A stretch of DNA of 64,000 nt from Alkalibacillus flavidus (GCF_040545925.1 NZ_JBEPMX010000007.1:1-64000); one strand, 5' to 3'. Positions 7,367 to 16,291 are shown, counted from the stretch's first letter. Notes: generated by a model from the sequence alone, not told the origin. Numbers and translations are program-made.

Positions 7367-7651
7367 TTAATCAAGTAAGCTTCCAAATAGTAAAACATAA
7401 ATCAGAAAAGCTGATAAACCCAATGTAATCGCGAGAGTCGATACACTTCTCACCATGGCTTTCCAGTTCCTAACACCCGAGAAACCTAACAGGCCAAACC
7501 AAAAAGTGAATAACGTTAGACATAACACGATCGCTAAAGGATGAACACCAAATACCGATTTACTGAACCAACCTGAGAATGCAACGGCTAAATACAGTAA
7601 CAGACAACTAACTGATAAAATAAATGACCAAACGTTAACTTTTTCTTGCAC
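7367..7651 (-). CDS. Small membrane protein, 94 aa
   Basis: Three hydrophobic helices near residues 8-26, 36-55 and 66-92, separated by short loops containing GVHPLA and GVRNWKAMVRS. GAAAGGGG lies upstream. The plan resembles small integral proteins common in Bacillaceae; no specific family recognised. Confidence 0.65.
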   Translation of the reverse strand: MQEKVNVWSFILSVSCLLLYLAVAFSGWFSKSVFGVHPLAIVLCLTLFTFWFGLLGFSGVRNWKAMVRSVSTLAITLGLSAFLIYVLLFGSLLD

Positions 7652-7696
7652 CTTATTGCCCCTTTCTTCATTAAGAGAACTTACGACCTAAAACTG

Positions 7697-8215
7697 CTAA
7701 TCAATTCCATAAAAATAAGCATGAAACACACCTATCACAAAAAAACTTTTTGCATAATATTTCGGATCCAATATTGTGATAGTAATTTGTCTTTTATAAT
7801 TAAGTTTATACTCAGCTATACTACTCCCATTGAGAATTAAGTACGCGGGGTTGAAAGGTTCTCTTTTGATATAATATGTATCGCCATTATAGTTGAATTC
7901 AACGTCCTCACCCAGCTTAGTTGGACTAGCATCTTCCATCCAAAATGAATTTTGCTTCACGCCATTTTCGTAACATGTTACTTCTAGTTTCCTCTTACCT
8001 AAACCCGTTTTATCTTCTATTATCATTTGATCATTTCCATCAAGATCTTTTAATTTGTAATTAATATAAGATGTTTTTCTTAAGATGTAATCTAATAATC
8101 TCGACCATTTATTATGATAAAAACCATGAAATTCACAAAACATTTTCTGACCTGAATAAACTTCAAGTGGTTTTGTAGTAGCTTTGAATATTCTTAATTT
8201 GTATGTGAAAACCAT
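7697..8215 (-). CDS. Tubby C-terminal-like (LURP-one) domain protein
   Basis: The 172-residue protein lacks membrane helices apart from a hydrophobic C-terminal strand. It reads as alternating beta strands: YINYKLKDLDGND, RKLEVTCYENG, FNYNGDTYYIKRE and KRQITITIL. This resembles the twelve-stranded barrel of tubby C-terminal-like proteins annotated in many Bacilli. The similarity is one of pattern, so the call is tentative. Position at the head of a three-gene group of small membrane proteins suggests a cell-envelope-related role. Confidence 0.5.
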   Translation of the reverse strand: MVFTYKLRIFKATTKPLEVYSGQKMFCEFHGFYHNKWSRLLDYILRKTSYINYKLKDLDGNDQMIIEDKTGLGKRKLEVTCYENGVKQNSFWMEDASPTKLGEDVEFNYNGDTYYIKREPFNPAYLILNGSSIAEYKLNYKRQITITILDPKYYAKSFFVIGVFHAYFYGID

Positions 8216-8297
8216 TGTCTACAATCATGCCCCCCTTCACAACGCCAACAGAAAAATTGTATTTTGCTAACATACGTCACCCTTACACCCAAAGCCT

Positions 8298-8468
8298 CTA
8301 TTTCCGCCTATCAAACATCACCCAGCTCCAAAAAAATGCGTTAGAACCAACTTGAATGGTTGTTGGTAACAAAATAATAAGGACAGCTGATAACAATAAT
8401 AGTGGCACTAACCAGATGATAAACGCTTTAACATATTTGTTATTAAAGCTCAGTTCGAATTCTTTCAT
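8298..8468 (-). CDS. Very small membrane protein, 56 aa
   Basis: A start ATG preceded by AGAGGTG opens a 56-codon frame (beginning MKEFELSF) with one hydrophobic helix at residues 15-40 and a basic end FDRRK. It sits 16 nt downstream of the 8485 gene and is probably part of its transcript. Unknown function. Confidence 0.5.
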   Translation of the reverse strand: MKEFELSFNNKYVKAFIIWLVPLLLLSAVLIILLPTTIQVGSNAFFWSWVMFDRRK

Positions 8469-8484
8469 GTCGAAACACCTCTAT

Positions 8485-8784
8485 TTATACAAATAAAAGC
8501 CCAAACGCAGACAAAAATGTTAAAACAGATCCAACAAAATATGGGCTTAGTGAACTAACGTATTGATTCACTTTTGACTTCGGAACATGTTGCCCCATAC
8601 TAGCAACTGATGCAGCCCCATCCCCTAATGATGAGGCTCTGCCCCCATAAGTGAAGAAACAGGCAAGAAAGCCAATGACAAAAACGCTATTCACAAAACC
8701 GAAGTTTAATAAAGTATCAACACCAAAACTAATCAGGTACAATACACCAATCAATAAGAACATCTTCAACAAAAATTTCATCAT
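8485..8784 (-). CDS. Small membrane protein, about 99 aa
   Basis: I choose the first ATG of an ATG-ATG pair because GGAGAGAGG lies just upstream; a TTG start six codons earlier would overlap that site. Helices are visible at residues 2-22 and 26-43, and again at the C-terminus. Between them lies a glycine and serine-rich loop (GGRASSLGDGAASVASMG). Unknown family. Confidence 0.6.
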   Translation of the reverse strand: MMKFLLKMFLLIGVLYLISFGVDTLLNFGFVNSVFVIGFLACFFTYGGRASSLGDGAASVASMGQHVPKSKVNQYVSSLSPYFVGSVLTFLSAFGLLFV

Positions 8785-8817
8785 GTGACCTCTCTCCTTC
8801 AATATCTGAACTCAAAA

Positions 8818-9246
8818 CTACCCAATCACCCATATGTAAATCAAATATAACGACAGCATTAAGGCAATCAAAAACCCCATCTCACTGAGTGTCACTTTAT
8901 AGGCATTAGGGTTCGTTGCATATTTTCGTTCCATAACGATTGTCACGATGAAAGAAGGAAAAATATAAAACATCAGTAGAAACCAAGGTTGTAAAAACCA
9001 ATACCAAGTCGCTGCGTTAACATTTATGGTGTAGCCGGTGACTAAACCGATTAACACAATCCCTCTTATCACTCGATCGATCTTTTTATGTTGATCAGTC
9101 ACATAGTTGATAGAAAATATACTTTTTCTTTCCACACCGAACCATTTACTAACGAGTGCACTAAATACGCTCATTAAAACAAGTCCAATAGCAAACGTCA
9201 TGACGATTACTTGCAAAAAATAGTCATATAAATCAATCCCATTCAT
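8818..9246 (-). CDS. Membrane protein, 142 aa
   Basis: AGGAGG stands five bases before the ATG. Four hydrophobic helices: residues 8-32, 60-78, 84-108 and 120-140. The loop after the first carries KWFGVERKS. No family recognised; neighbours are all small membrane proteins. Confidence 0.65.
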   Translation of the reverse strand: MNGIDLYDYFLQVIVMTFAIGLVLMSVFSALVSKWFGVERKSIFSINYVTDQHKKIDRVIRGIVLIGLVTGYTINVNAATWYWFLQPWFLLMFYIFPSFIVTIVMERKYATNPNAYKVTLSEMGFLIALMLSLYLIYIWVIG

Positions 9247-9286
9247 CCAATCCTCCTATGATCAAAGCTGCTATGAAATCACTGAA

Positions 9287-9568
9287 TTAATTCAAGGTAA
9301 ACACAATCCACCCCATCACACTTATCGCAAGGATCATAAATAGTATGTCAAATACCATCCAACCCTTTTGGCCTTCCTTCACATTCTTACGTAAATCATA
9401 GCCGCTTCTCACTAGCAATGCACCAACCAACCATAAAAAACCATACGTATTTGATTCAGCAGTGTCATCACCAAACAAATACCCCACAGCCAACAACATC
9501 ATGACCGTCACCGTCACACCATAGCTTACCTGAATCTTTTTTTCACTACGGGTAAGTCCTTCATCCAT
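9287..9568 (-). CDS. Small membrane protein, paralogue of 9922 gene
   Basis: 93 residues with a conserved amphipathic start MDEGLTRSEKKIQVSYG followed by three helices (18-33, 41-55 and 70-92). It is a clear duplicate of the protein at 9922-10200. Both share the start MDEGLTR, the stretch YGVTVTVMMLL.VGYL.GDD, and the organisation SGYDLRKNVKEGQKGW against SAYDFYKDLKAGKKGW. Unknown function. Confidence 0.7.
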   Translation of the reverse strand: MDEGLTRSEKKIQVSYGVTVTVMMLLAVGYLFGDDTAESNTYGFLWLVGALLVRSGYDLRKNVKEGQKGWMVFDILFMILAISVMGWIVFTLN

Positions 9569-9648
9569 TGTTAACCCTCCTTTTAGAACTCAACACTATG
9601 CCAGATTAATAGACTTCTCTTTCACAAATTCCCCGCTAATATTTCCAT

Positions 9649-9885
9649 TTATTTCTTCACAATCGAACGAACTAACATAGTCCCTGCGAAAACAGATAAA
9701 ACAATATTCAATTCCATAATAAAAAATACATTTGGGAAGAAGTCTTGCGTTTGTCCAAACCATCCTAGCCAATAAAAATTTGGTATGAAGACCAAAACAG
9801 TAACGACAACAGTTGGTATAAGAAGTGGCCAATTGATGTGAAAGTTTCCGCTTCTCTGATTTTCACGACTTCTCCCCCCTACCAC
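9649..9885 (-). CDS. Small two-helix membrane protein, start uncertain
   Basis: Two hydrophobic helices flank a WFGQTQDFFPN loop; the protein ends with RSIVKK. The frame has no ATG near its beginning: the only early start is GTG, and the strong AGGGGGGAG site downstream of it points to a GTG in a different frame. So either the start is non-canonical or there has been a small frameshift near 9860-9875. Confidence 0.5.
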   Translation of the reverse strand: MVGGRSRENQRSGNFHINWPLLIPTVVVTVLVFIPNFYWLGWFGQTQDFFPNVFFIMELNIVLSVFAGTMLVRSIVKK

Positions 9886-9921
9886 CAGAAACTTACCACT
9901 TTAAATGATCGTAGCTATAAA

Positions 9922-10200
9922 CTACATCGAATTAACAATCCTTACTATTAAAATAATAGCTAAAACCATAATTAATATGTCAATTGCCAGCCAGCCTTTC
10001 TTACCTGCTTTAAGATCTTTATAAAAATCATAAGCACTCATAACCAATACTGCACCTGTAATCCAAAAGATACCATAAATATCAGATCCATGACTGTCAT
10101 CACCAAGCAAATACCCCACACCCAACAACATCATGACCGTCACCGTCACACCATAGGTCACTTGAATGACTTTTTCGCCGCGAGTAAGTCCTTCATCCAC
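9922..10200 (-). CDS. Small membrane protein, paralogue of 9287 gene
   Basis: 92 residues; same plan and strongly conserved first 45 residues as the 9287 gene, with divergence toward the end. The two copies flank the 9649 gene, so duplication of a gene block is likely. AAAGGAGAG precedes the start. Unknown function. Confidence 0.7.
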   Translation of the reverse strand: MDEGLTRGEKVIQVTYGVTVTVMMLLGVGYLLGDDSHGSDIYGIFWITGAVLVMSAYDFYKDLKAGKKGWLAIDILIMVLAIILIVRIVNSM

Positions 10201-10278
10201 TGTTATCTCTCCTTTTTAATGAGGAGGTTCGATTCTTCACAATTACGACTCATAGAACGTGACATATGATCCCACCTA

Positions 10279-10821
10279 TTATTCGTTTACTTCGGAATCG
10301 TAGTACTCACCATATTCATCAACGTCGACTACTTCAATGACGTTAGACCAATGCAAGACAGTTCCGACAAAATCTCTTATATCTAACTCTGGCATTTCAT
10401 ACGTTTCATCTGTATTGACAGTTCCAGTTGCGTCTTCAATAAACGTCACCTTATAGCCTCGATCAAAACCTGTTATAGCCGTGAACATGCAACAGAACTC
10501 CGTATTAAAACCAGTAATGAACAAGTGGTCCACTTCTAAACTGTCTAATTGACTTTGCAGGTCTGTTTCATAGAAAGAATTAGGCGTTTTCTTTTCAATG
10601 ACAATATCAGCATAATCCTTTAATGATGGATGCAAGTCAGAGCCTTCTGAATCTTTGTGTAACGGGTTTTCTTCAGCTTCATCCAAGTGCTTCATGAAAA
10701 TAACTGGCAATTCTTTGATTTTAAAATCCTTAATCACCTGTTCCATCAGCGATATTTCTTCTTCAAAATCTCCAGCGTTAACAATGCCATTTTGTACGTC
10801 GATGACTAATAGTGCTTTCAT
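10279..10821 (-). CDS. Isochorismatase-like cysteine hydrolase
   Basis: The 180-residue protein carries the family catalytic set: Asp8 in LLVIDVQNG, Lys77 or Lys78 in DIVIEKKTPNSF, and the nucleophile Cys in GFNTEFCCMFTA (110/111), followed by a conserved helix. Family members hydrolyse small amides such as nicotinamide, ureidoacrylate or isochorismate. The substrate cannot be told here. An acidic C-terminal extension rich in Asp, Glu and Tyr is unusual for the family. The start overlaps the stop of the broken gene upstream (ATGA), showing former translational coupling. Confidence 0.85.
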   Translation of the reverse strand: MKALLVIDVQNGIVNAGDFEEEISLMEQVIKDFKIKELPVIFMKHLDEAEENPLHKDSEGSDLHPSLKDYADIVIEKKTPNSFYETDLQSQLDSLEVDHLFITGFNTEFCCMFTAITGFDRGYKVTFIEDATGTVNTDETYEMPELDIRDFVGTVLHWSNVIEVVDVDEYGEYYDSEVNE

Positions 10822-11041
10822 GTTATCTCTCCTTCTTTTAACTTCTTAATATCTTTTCTTATTTGGTTTATACCAAAACAAATCGCAACTATGCCCATAA
10901 TAATTGATGCAATAAACCAAAAATCCCATCCGTGTTTTTCAATTAATAAATAACCTGAATAAATCAGAGCAGGCCCCATTAATAAGGTTATATATAGGTC
11001 GACGATCGATTTGCCTATCGATTTTAACGTTCCTTATTCAT
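10818..11041 (-). pseudogene. Small two-helix membrane protein gene with 1-nt frameshift
   Basis: Starting at an ATG (11041), five codons read MNKER and then hit TAA. In the next frame, beginning LKSIGKSIVDLY, the sequence stays open for about 70 codons. That frame has two helices and a basic end (RKDIKKLKEGEIT) whose TGA overlaps the start of the hydrolase gene. Total length is 224 nt, one short of a multiple of three, so loss of one T near 11026 explains it. Alternatively an internal ATG is used, but no ribosome site precedes it. Confidence 0.55.
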
Positions 11042-11141
11042 ACGTTTACGCTGCCAATCTAATCAATCATTACTCATTAAGATAGTGATAAAAAGTAACA
11101 CCTTGTTATTGCACTAGGAGTTTTTACGATTCCCCATTTTT

Positions 11142-11609
11142 CTAGTTATTCTTATATACAAACTCCATAGGCTCGTTACAATGAACATAGCCGTTCTTCT
11201 TGTAATAATTAATCGACTCATCACTTGGCCACACAATGACAAACTCATATTGATTATCTTCAACCCACTGATTAATGGTTTTGAGTAATTGACTCCCAAC
11301 ACCTTGATTGCGATAGTCTGGACGCGTATAGACATTCGTCATAAATGCAAATGGTTTAGTCACTCTACCAGGACGTGGCACCTTGTGTACTAACTCTAAG
11401 TAACTATGCGACACGATGTTACCCCCATCCTCAGCCACCCAAATAAACCACCGGCTACTCATCATCGCCTGCTCTAGAAATGACTCACATTCAACTGCGA
11501 ACTCGTCGAATGATTCGCTGCTTTTTCTTTCGTCATCCTCTATCGTAAAATCCCAGCGCATCTTAATTAGTTGTTTGATATCCATGGGTTCTGCGAGTCT
11601 TATCTTCAA
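11142..11609 (-). CDS. GNAT family N-acetyltransferase
   Basis: The best start is TTG, six bases after GAGGAGGG; a longer frame would overlap the methyltransferase gene. The 155-residue protein shows the GNAT fold: IRLAEPMDIKQL (strand 1), WVAEDGG turn, NVYTRPDYRNQGVGSQLL, which holds the acetyl-CoA binding R-x-x-G-x-G/A loop, and the final NYYKKNGYVHC. The acceptor substrate is not predictable. It lies just downstream of the methyltransferase gene with about 35 nt between them. Confidence 0.88.
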   Translation of the reverse strand: MKIRLAEPMDIKQLIKMRWDFTIEDDERKSSESFDEFAVECESFLEQAMMSSRWFIWVAEDGGNIVSHSYLELVHKVPRPGRVTKPFAFMTNVYTRPDYRNQGVGSQLLKTINQWVEDNQYEFVIVWPSDESINYYKKNGYVHCNEPMEFVYKNN

Positions 11610-11644
11610 ACTTATACCCTCCTCGTTTCTGATGCAGATTAACG

Positions 11645-12286
11645 CTACTTCGAAATAACGATTACACCGCCACAATGTGAAATCGGGTAGAATTCACAAT
11701 TAAGCGCGTTGGATAATGATGACTTAATTTCATCATAAACCAGATAAAACTCATCCTCGTCCCAGACATCTAGGTTTTCCAAACGACAAGCATTCAGTTC
11801 CTGTCGCGTTTCAAAAGCAATATCACCTATGAGCAGTTGGCCATCTTCTTCAAGAAGGGATACGAGCTGTTCGATAAAAGGGATTTTCTCTTCATCCGTT
11901 AAATGATGTAATGTATACGTGCTTACAATGAAATCATATGTTTTCTCCACGACCTCAGGAGGCAAACCATTCGTGATATCCCACTCAATTAAATTAGCAT
12001 TGGGCATCTTAGATTGTGCGATCTCCTGCATTTTCGTTGAAAAATCCACCCCATCGATTTGGTGCCCATGATCATATAATTTGTGAGTTAACACCCCTGT
12101 TCCAAACCCTATATCTAAAACATTCGATTCTTGCTTTTTCATGACTACATTAAAAATGGTATTTAATATTTGTTTATATCCTGCAAAAGGGTACTGATTA
12201 TTTTCTTCGCTCACTTGGACCGTTTTGTCATAATCATCTGCCCATAAATCAAAACTATTTTTACTTAACACAACGTTTGCCTCCAT
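11645..12286 (-). CDS. Class I SAM-dependent methyltransferase
   Basis: The 213-residue protein has motif I VLDIGFGTGVLTHKL, an acidic end to strand 2 (IDGVDFS), and post-I and motif II-like segments YDFIVSTYTLHHL and GQLLIGDIAF. These bind S-adenosylmethionine. The N-terminal cap (FDLWADDYDKTV) is typical of small-molecule methyltransferases of the YrrT/UbiE-like group. The substrate is unknown. It forms a likely operon with the acetyltransferase gene. Confidence 0.85.
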   Translation of the reverse strand: MEANVVLSKNSFDLWADDYDKTVQVSEENNQYPFAGYKQILNTIFNVVMKKQESNVLDIGFGTGVLTHKLYDHGHQIDGVDFSTKMQEIAQSKMPNANLIEWDITNGLPPEVVEKTYDFIVSTYTLHHLTDEEKIPFIEQLVSLLEEDGQLLIGDIAFETRQELNACRLENLDVWDEDEFYLVYDEIKSSLSNALNCEFYPISHCGGVIVISK

Positions 12287-12382
12287 TACTTATGAAATGT
12301 TCTATAAAATTTATCACACGCATTCACGGCTATTCACTCCACTTTATAACCTCAACGTCAGATATATTGACCTCGCCTAGAC

Positions 12383-12973
12383 TTAAAATATGAGGTATAT
12401 AAAGTCAAACTGGCAGCCAATCGCAGTTAGCCCATTTTCTTCCGCAGCGCGAATGTCCGATGAACGATCACCCACAACAGCACCATCTGTGATAGCGTAT
12501 TGATCTAAAATAGTTCGAACTAAATCCGCTTTATCATCCGAATCGATTTGTTGAATACTAAAGGTTTCTGTCACCCATCGATCTAATTGATAATATCGCA
12601 CAATCGCATTTAAATAATCGACTAAACCATTACTCGCAATGAATAGGTCGTAACCTTTAGCCTTCAAATTTTGAAAAGTTGCTTTGACGTGAGGATATAA
12701 AGCGCCTTTTCCTTGATTAATTTGCTCAATCAATCTTTCTAAAAAATACGTATCAACTATTGCTCTGTCGGTTTCTGAGTGCTCGGGTAATAATGTTTCC
12801 CACACCACTGGCAGAGGCACGCCCATAATCTTTCGGTATTCCTCAAGAGGTGTTACACCTTCCCATTTGCCCAGTGAACGTAAGTGGTCAAAGGTATCCT
12901 CAAGCGCCCCTTCTAGAATCTGATCTGTTTGAAACAATGTCCCGTCCATATCAAAAATAATCCCCTGTTTCAT
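12383..12973 (-). CDS. HAD superfamily phosphatase, C-terminally shortened
   Basis: The nucleophile motif FDMDGTLFQTD (Asp8, Asp10), motif II IASNGL, and the metal-binding VVGDRSSDIRAAEENG are all present, with a helical cap between. This indicates a phosphoglycolate phosphatase-like enzyme. Relatives usually continue after the GCQFDF position with some 20 residues; here the chain ends at once with IYLIF. The short tail points to a truncation or frameshift near 12395. Activity may survive because all catalytic motifs precede it. Confidence 0.8.
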   Translation of the reverse strand: MKQGIIFDMDGTLFQTDQILEGALEDTFDHLRSLGKWEGVTPLEEYRKIMGVPLPVVWETLLPEHSETDRAIVDTYFLERLIEQINQGKGALYPHVKATFQNLKAKGYDLFIASNGLVDYLNAIVRYYQLDRWVTETFSIQQIDSDDKADLVRTILDQYAITDGAVVGDRSSDIRAAEENGLTAIGCQFDFIYLIF

Positions 12974-13017
12974 TGGCTGGTCTCCCTTTTAATTCGATTA
13001 AGTGTTGTTCTAGTGGG

Positions 13018-13434
13018 CTAGTATTTCAACTGTTTCTTTTTATTAAATTTCTTAGACACTATGCCAATAAAACCAAGGATGAGTTGCATTAAACTTAATA
13101 ACCATATTTGGAGAGCTGGTAAATACCATTCTCCTATTAACATAATGGGCATGATGGCAGATAAGAAAAGTAATAGTCCCCAAATGAATGTTAATATGAA
13201 AAGTTTATGATCTTTCTTTATAAAGCCATAAAAAGCTATCACTGCATTTCCAATCCCAAAAATAATCATGCCCGAGAAAGCTAAACTTTCCCAACTATTA
13301 AATGGCATTCTTCCAACCCATTCTGGTGGAAATGTCTCAAAAACGCCTTCTCCTGAAAGCATTGTTACACCTAAATAAAAAGCACCTAACGACAATAATA
13401 GGTTATAAACATTTGAAATAGTTTTTATAGACAT
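13018..13434 (-). CDS. Membrane protein, 138 aa
   Basis: Four hydrophobic segments at about residues 6-26, 50-70, 76-98 and 104-128 and a lysine-rich tail (SKKFNKKKQ). A WVGRMPFNSWE loop follows the first helix. GAGGAT precedes the start. Not recognised. Confidence 0.65.
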   Translation of the reverse strand: MSIKTISNVYNLLLSLGAFYLGVTMLSGEGVFETFPPEWVGRMPFNSWESLAFSGMIIFGIGNAVIAFYGFIKKDHKLFILTFIWGLLLFLSAIMPIMLIGEWYLPALQIWLLSLMQLILGFIGIVSKKFNKKKQLKY

Positions 13435-13494
13435 TTGATCCTCCTCGTATAAGTGAGTGACTCAATTGATGACTAAAAAGCACAGCAATATCGT

Positions 13495-13764
13495 TCAGGA
13501 AGTCTTTTTATCTTTTTTATAATCCGAAATAGCTGAATATAGAATATAAGGTATTAAACCAAACAATACAATAGCTCGTATGGGGCCCAGGAAAGATAAC
13601 CCCTCATTCCAAAAGCCAATTATAAACCAACCAATTCCCATTGAAGAAAGAACAATATAAGCTAATAAATCATAAGGGATGTTTTTGTTCGTTGTTTTTT
13701 TAACGAACACTAAGGTTATTATAAGAATTAGCGGTATGAGTAATAGCCAAGAATAAATATCCAT
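13495..13764 (-). CDS. Small membrane protein, paralogue of 34836 gene
   Basis: 89 residues, starting MDIYSWLLL. It shares almost the whole sequence with the plus-strand protein at 34836: WFI.GFWNEGLSFLGP, RAIVLFGLIPYILYSAI and the end SDYKKDK. Two or three helices. The DNA differs at many third positions, so this is an old duplication or two separate acquisitions, not a recent copy. Confidence 0.7.
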   Translation of the reverse strand: MDIYSWLLLIPLILIITLVFVKKTTNKNIPYDLLAYIVLSSMGIGWFIIGFWNEGLSFLGPIRAIVLFGLIPYILYSAISDYKKDKKTS

Positions 13765-13789
13765 TATGCATAACCACTCCTTCTGTCTA

Positions 13790-14092
13790 TCATGGATAAG
13801 GAAACAATATTTTAAAAATTATCCATAAAATAAATATGTAAGACCCCAAGTCCACCGCGATACTTATCGTTTGTCTATACCGCTTTTGTTCTCTTGAATT
13901 TGGGTTAATTAGGTCCCAACCTAACCTTATTAAAAGAACTAATGTCACGAGAATCATTGCGTCATAAAATGATTGATCAAATATAGCTGGACCGGCAAAC
14001 ACCAAAAGTGCTCCGGCAAGCGTTAAGTTATTATCCATCCTTTTATCAACATCTTCGAAATAGTTTTCAATTGCTTTCCAATATTTCTTCAT
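13790..14092 (-). CDS. Small membrane protein, about 100 aa
   Basis: I choose the internal ATG (MKKYWKAIENY) because GAGGT lies just upstream of it. After a charged amphipathic N-terminus (EDVDKRMDNN), three helices follow (about 24-40, 45-60 and 78-98). Unknown. Confidence 0.6.
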   Translation of the reverse strand: MKKYWKAIENYFEDVDKRMDNNLTLAGALLVFAGPAIFDQSFYDAMILVTLVLLIRLGWDLINPNSREQKRYRQTISIAVDLGSYIFILWIIFKILFPYP

Positions 14093-14170
14093 GAAATACC
14101 TCATTTAGTTAAACATCACACAAAGTTTTAGCTCAATTTCATGTTTAGACTAGGAAACGACTACATGACA

Positions 14171-14704
14171 TCAGCCGGCTTCATCATTTCTCGTCAATTG
14201 CCGAATCAACTCATTGAATTGATCGACGGCTAAATCCGGATCCTCTTGGCCTCTTTCTTCGGAATACATTCCATCAGCGAGGGTTTTCAATTCATCGAGA
14301 AGTGCTTGCAGTTGATCGACCTCATCACGTCGTAACTCCCCATCTGCCCCCATACGATAGACCTCGCGGTGGTAAAAAAAACGAGGCGCATCCCGAATGC
14401 TCGAATCAAGAAATAGATCTCCAGAATCGAGCCTCGTTCCAGCTTTCTCTAAGCGTGTATTTATAACAGACAAGCGGTCATCCAATCTATCGATTTCACC
14501 TTCTGATTCATCATATCTGTCCAAAAGCGACTCAATCGACGCGATTGTCATATCCAAATCATGATAAAAATGATTCAAAAACAACTCATATTGCCTCTGG
14601 TCTTCACTTGCATCTTGATAAATGATAATCCCACCAATAACAACTAATACGGCTAAAATAATAAGTGTGTAATTTTTAAATCGGTTTGTCATCAGACGTG
14701 TCAT
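14171..14704 (-). CDS. Anchored coiled-coil protein, 177 aa
   Basis: The start ATG follows GAGGAGG; the longer GTG start would lie within that site. An N-terminal helix (residues 11-27) is followed by a highly charged region with heptad-like Leu spacing (IESLLDRYDESEGEIDRLDDRL), so a coiled-coil ectodomain or cytoplasmic rod is likely. Glu, Asp and Arg dominate. Function unknown. Confidence 0.65.
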   Translation of the reverse strand: MTRLMTNRFKNYTLIILAVLVVIGGIIIYQDASEDQRQYELFLNHFYHDLDMTIASIESLLDRYDESEGEIDRLDDRLSVINTRLEKAGTRLDSGDLFLDSSIRDAPRFFYHREVYRMGADGELRRDEVDQLQALLDELKTLADGMYSEERGQEDPDLAVDQFNELIRQLTRNDEAG

Positions 14705-14728
14705 AGTAATCCTCCTCACCTACATCAA

Positions 14729-14918
14729 TTAACGGAATATCCCCAGTACCCCAATGAAACTAACCAATGACTGACTCAATATCATTATGAACGCACCGAG
14801 AATCGTATACGTTAAGAAGCGTTTTTTACTACTGCCTTCTCGGAATTCCCATAGCCCTAACGCAACTAACGATGATCCCTGCCAGCAGTAAGGCATATTG
14901 AATCCATAATATGACCAT
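14729..14918 (-). pseudogene. Two-helix membrane protein gene with probable frameshift
   Basis: A good start (ATG at 14918 preceded by AAAGGTGGTAAAAG) begins a hydrophobic segment MVILWIQYALLLAG that meets a TAG after 29 codons. The neighbouring frame, which is open to 14729, continues sensibly from the same place: LVALGLWEFREGSSKKRF, then a second helix ending LGIFR. A single-base change near 14878-14885 would join them. The longer open frame beginning at 14950 has no good ribosome site. Confidence 0.5.
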
Positions 14919-15137
14919 CTTTTACCACCTTTTTTCTCTATATATTTCATTTATATTCCAAAATTCAGTCAATTAACTACAGTTTACCATATTTTTGGAT
15001 AAAAAATATATGAGTAAAATAAAAAAAGAAATCCTTAGCAAATGGTTCAATTCAGAATAACCTCTCCCTTTCACACATAATTCGCTTCTAGTCATTAATA
15101 ATAAACGTGACATAAGTGTGTAAGGAGGCGTTAAGGG

Positions 15138-16187
15138 ATGCGAGCAGTACAAGTGACAGGATATGGCGGCATCGATCAATTACAAACCGTCACGAAAGAT
15201 GTGCCGTCACCGAAAGCACATGAGGTGTTAGTGCAAGTGAAGGCCTGTGCGATCAATAATACAGAAATTTGGATGCGTGAAGGGGCTTACGGGACTGGTT
15301 CAGCATCGGGGTGGTGACCAGAAGGCGTGCAATTCCCTCGAGTTCCAGGGTCTGATATTGCGGGAACCATCGTCGATGTGGGCAATTCAGTCGACCCGTC
15401 CATGATGGGTAACGATGTCGTCCTCTTCCCGTTTACATCAAGTGGGAGTGATGGAACTGAACATATCGCCGACGATATGGCATTCATCGGCTCAGAGTAT
15501 GATGGTGGGTATGCAGAATACGTCGTCTGGCCAGCTGAGTTATGTTTTGACATGCCACTCCCTGACTATACGGAAAACGCGGTCTTTACAGTCAGTGGTT
15601 TAACGGCGTGGCATATGAACGAACAACTCGACATTCAACCTGGGGAAACGATTATGGTGACAGGTGCTAATGGTGGCGTTGGCTCTCTAAACGTCCAAAT
15701 TGCCGCAAACGTCTTCTCAGCTAACGTGATAGCGATCGTACGAGATTTAGATTTAGCCGATGAGATGAAGCGATTGGGGGCAACACACGTCCTGTCTTAT
15801 CAATCCGATCAACTGGTCGATGACATCATAGATATCAATGGCGGGCCGATTGATTCGGTATTAGATGTCGTGGGGGATCCGCTGTTTTCGGCGTCGCTCG
15901 GAGCGCTTAAGAAAGGCGGAAAGTTCTGTATATCAGGATCAGCTGGCGGTCAGACGACGAACCTCGATTTTCGGACGTTATATTTAAACCATATCACGAT
16001 GTACGGTTCTGTCTTAGGGACAAGAGACGAATACCAGCGGATGCTTCATGCGATTTCAGACGGACAAATCAAACCCGTGATCGATCGAACGTTTCCATTA
16101 GAGAAAGCGCAAGAAGCCCAGCAGTATTTTAAAGAATCAGGCAAGCTTGGCAAAGTCGTCTTACTGCCTGACGACAAAACTTTATAA
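15138..16187 (+). pseudogene. Quinone oxidoreductase (MDR/zinc-binding-type) with nonsense codon
   Basis: From an ATG after TAAGGAGGCG the frame encodes a 349-residue medium-chain dehydrogenase/reductase. It has the GROES-like N-terminal domain and VPGSDIAG turn, the NAD(P)H-binding GANGGVGSL and VLDVVGD segments, and a C-terminal GKVVLL. The frame is interrupted once, by TGA at 15315-15317 (codon 60) within TCG GGG TGG TGA CCA GAA. Relatives usually have Arg there (GWRPEG), so one CGA-to-TGA change explains it. The rest, from a GTG at 15327, is intact, so the break is recent. A truncated product lacking the first 63 residues would be missing part of the catalytic domain. Confidence 0.75.
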
Positions 16188-16291
16188 TATAAAAATGCTC
16201 AAACCTCACTCTTAAAGAGTTCCGTTACTTTGGAGAGAAGTTTATATTACAACGATTATTTCATGTTGAATCTTTGCATAGAACAATCCAA

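Noticed and set aside
15315..15317. Programmed readthrough of the oxidoreductase TGA
   Set aside because: No readthrough context or structured element is visible, and homologues carry Arg, reachable by one base change.
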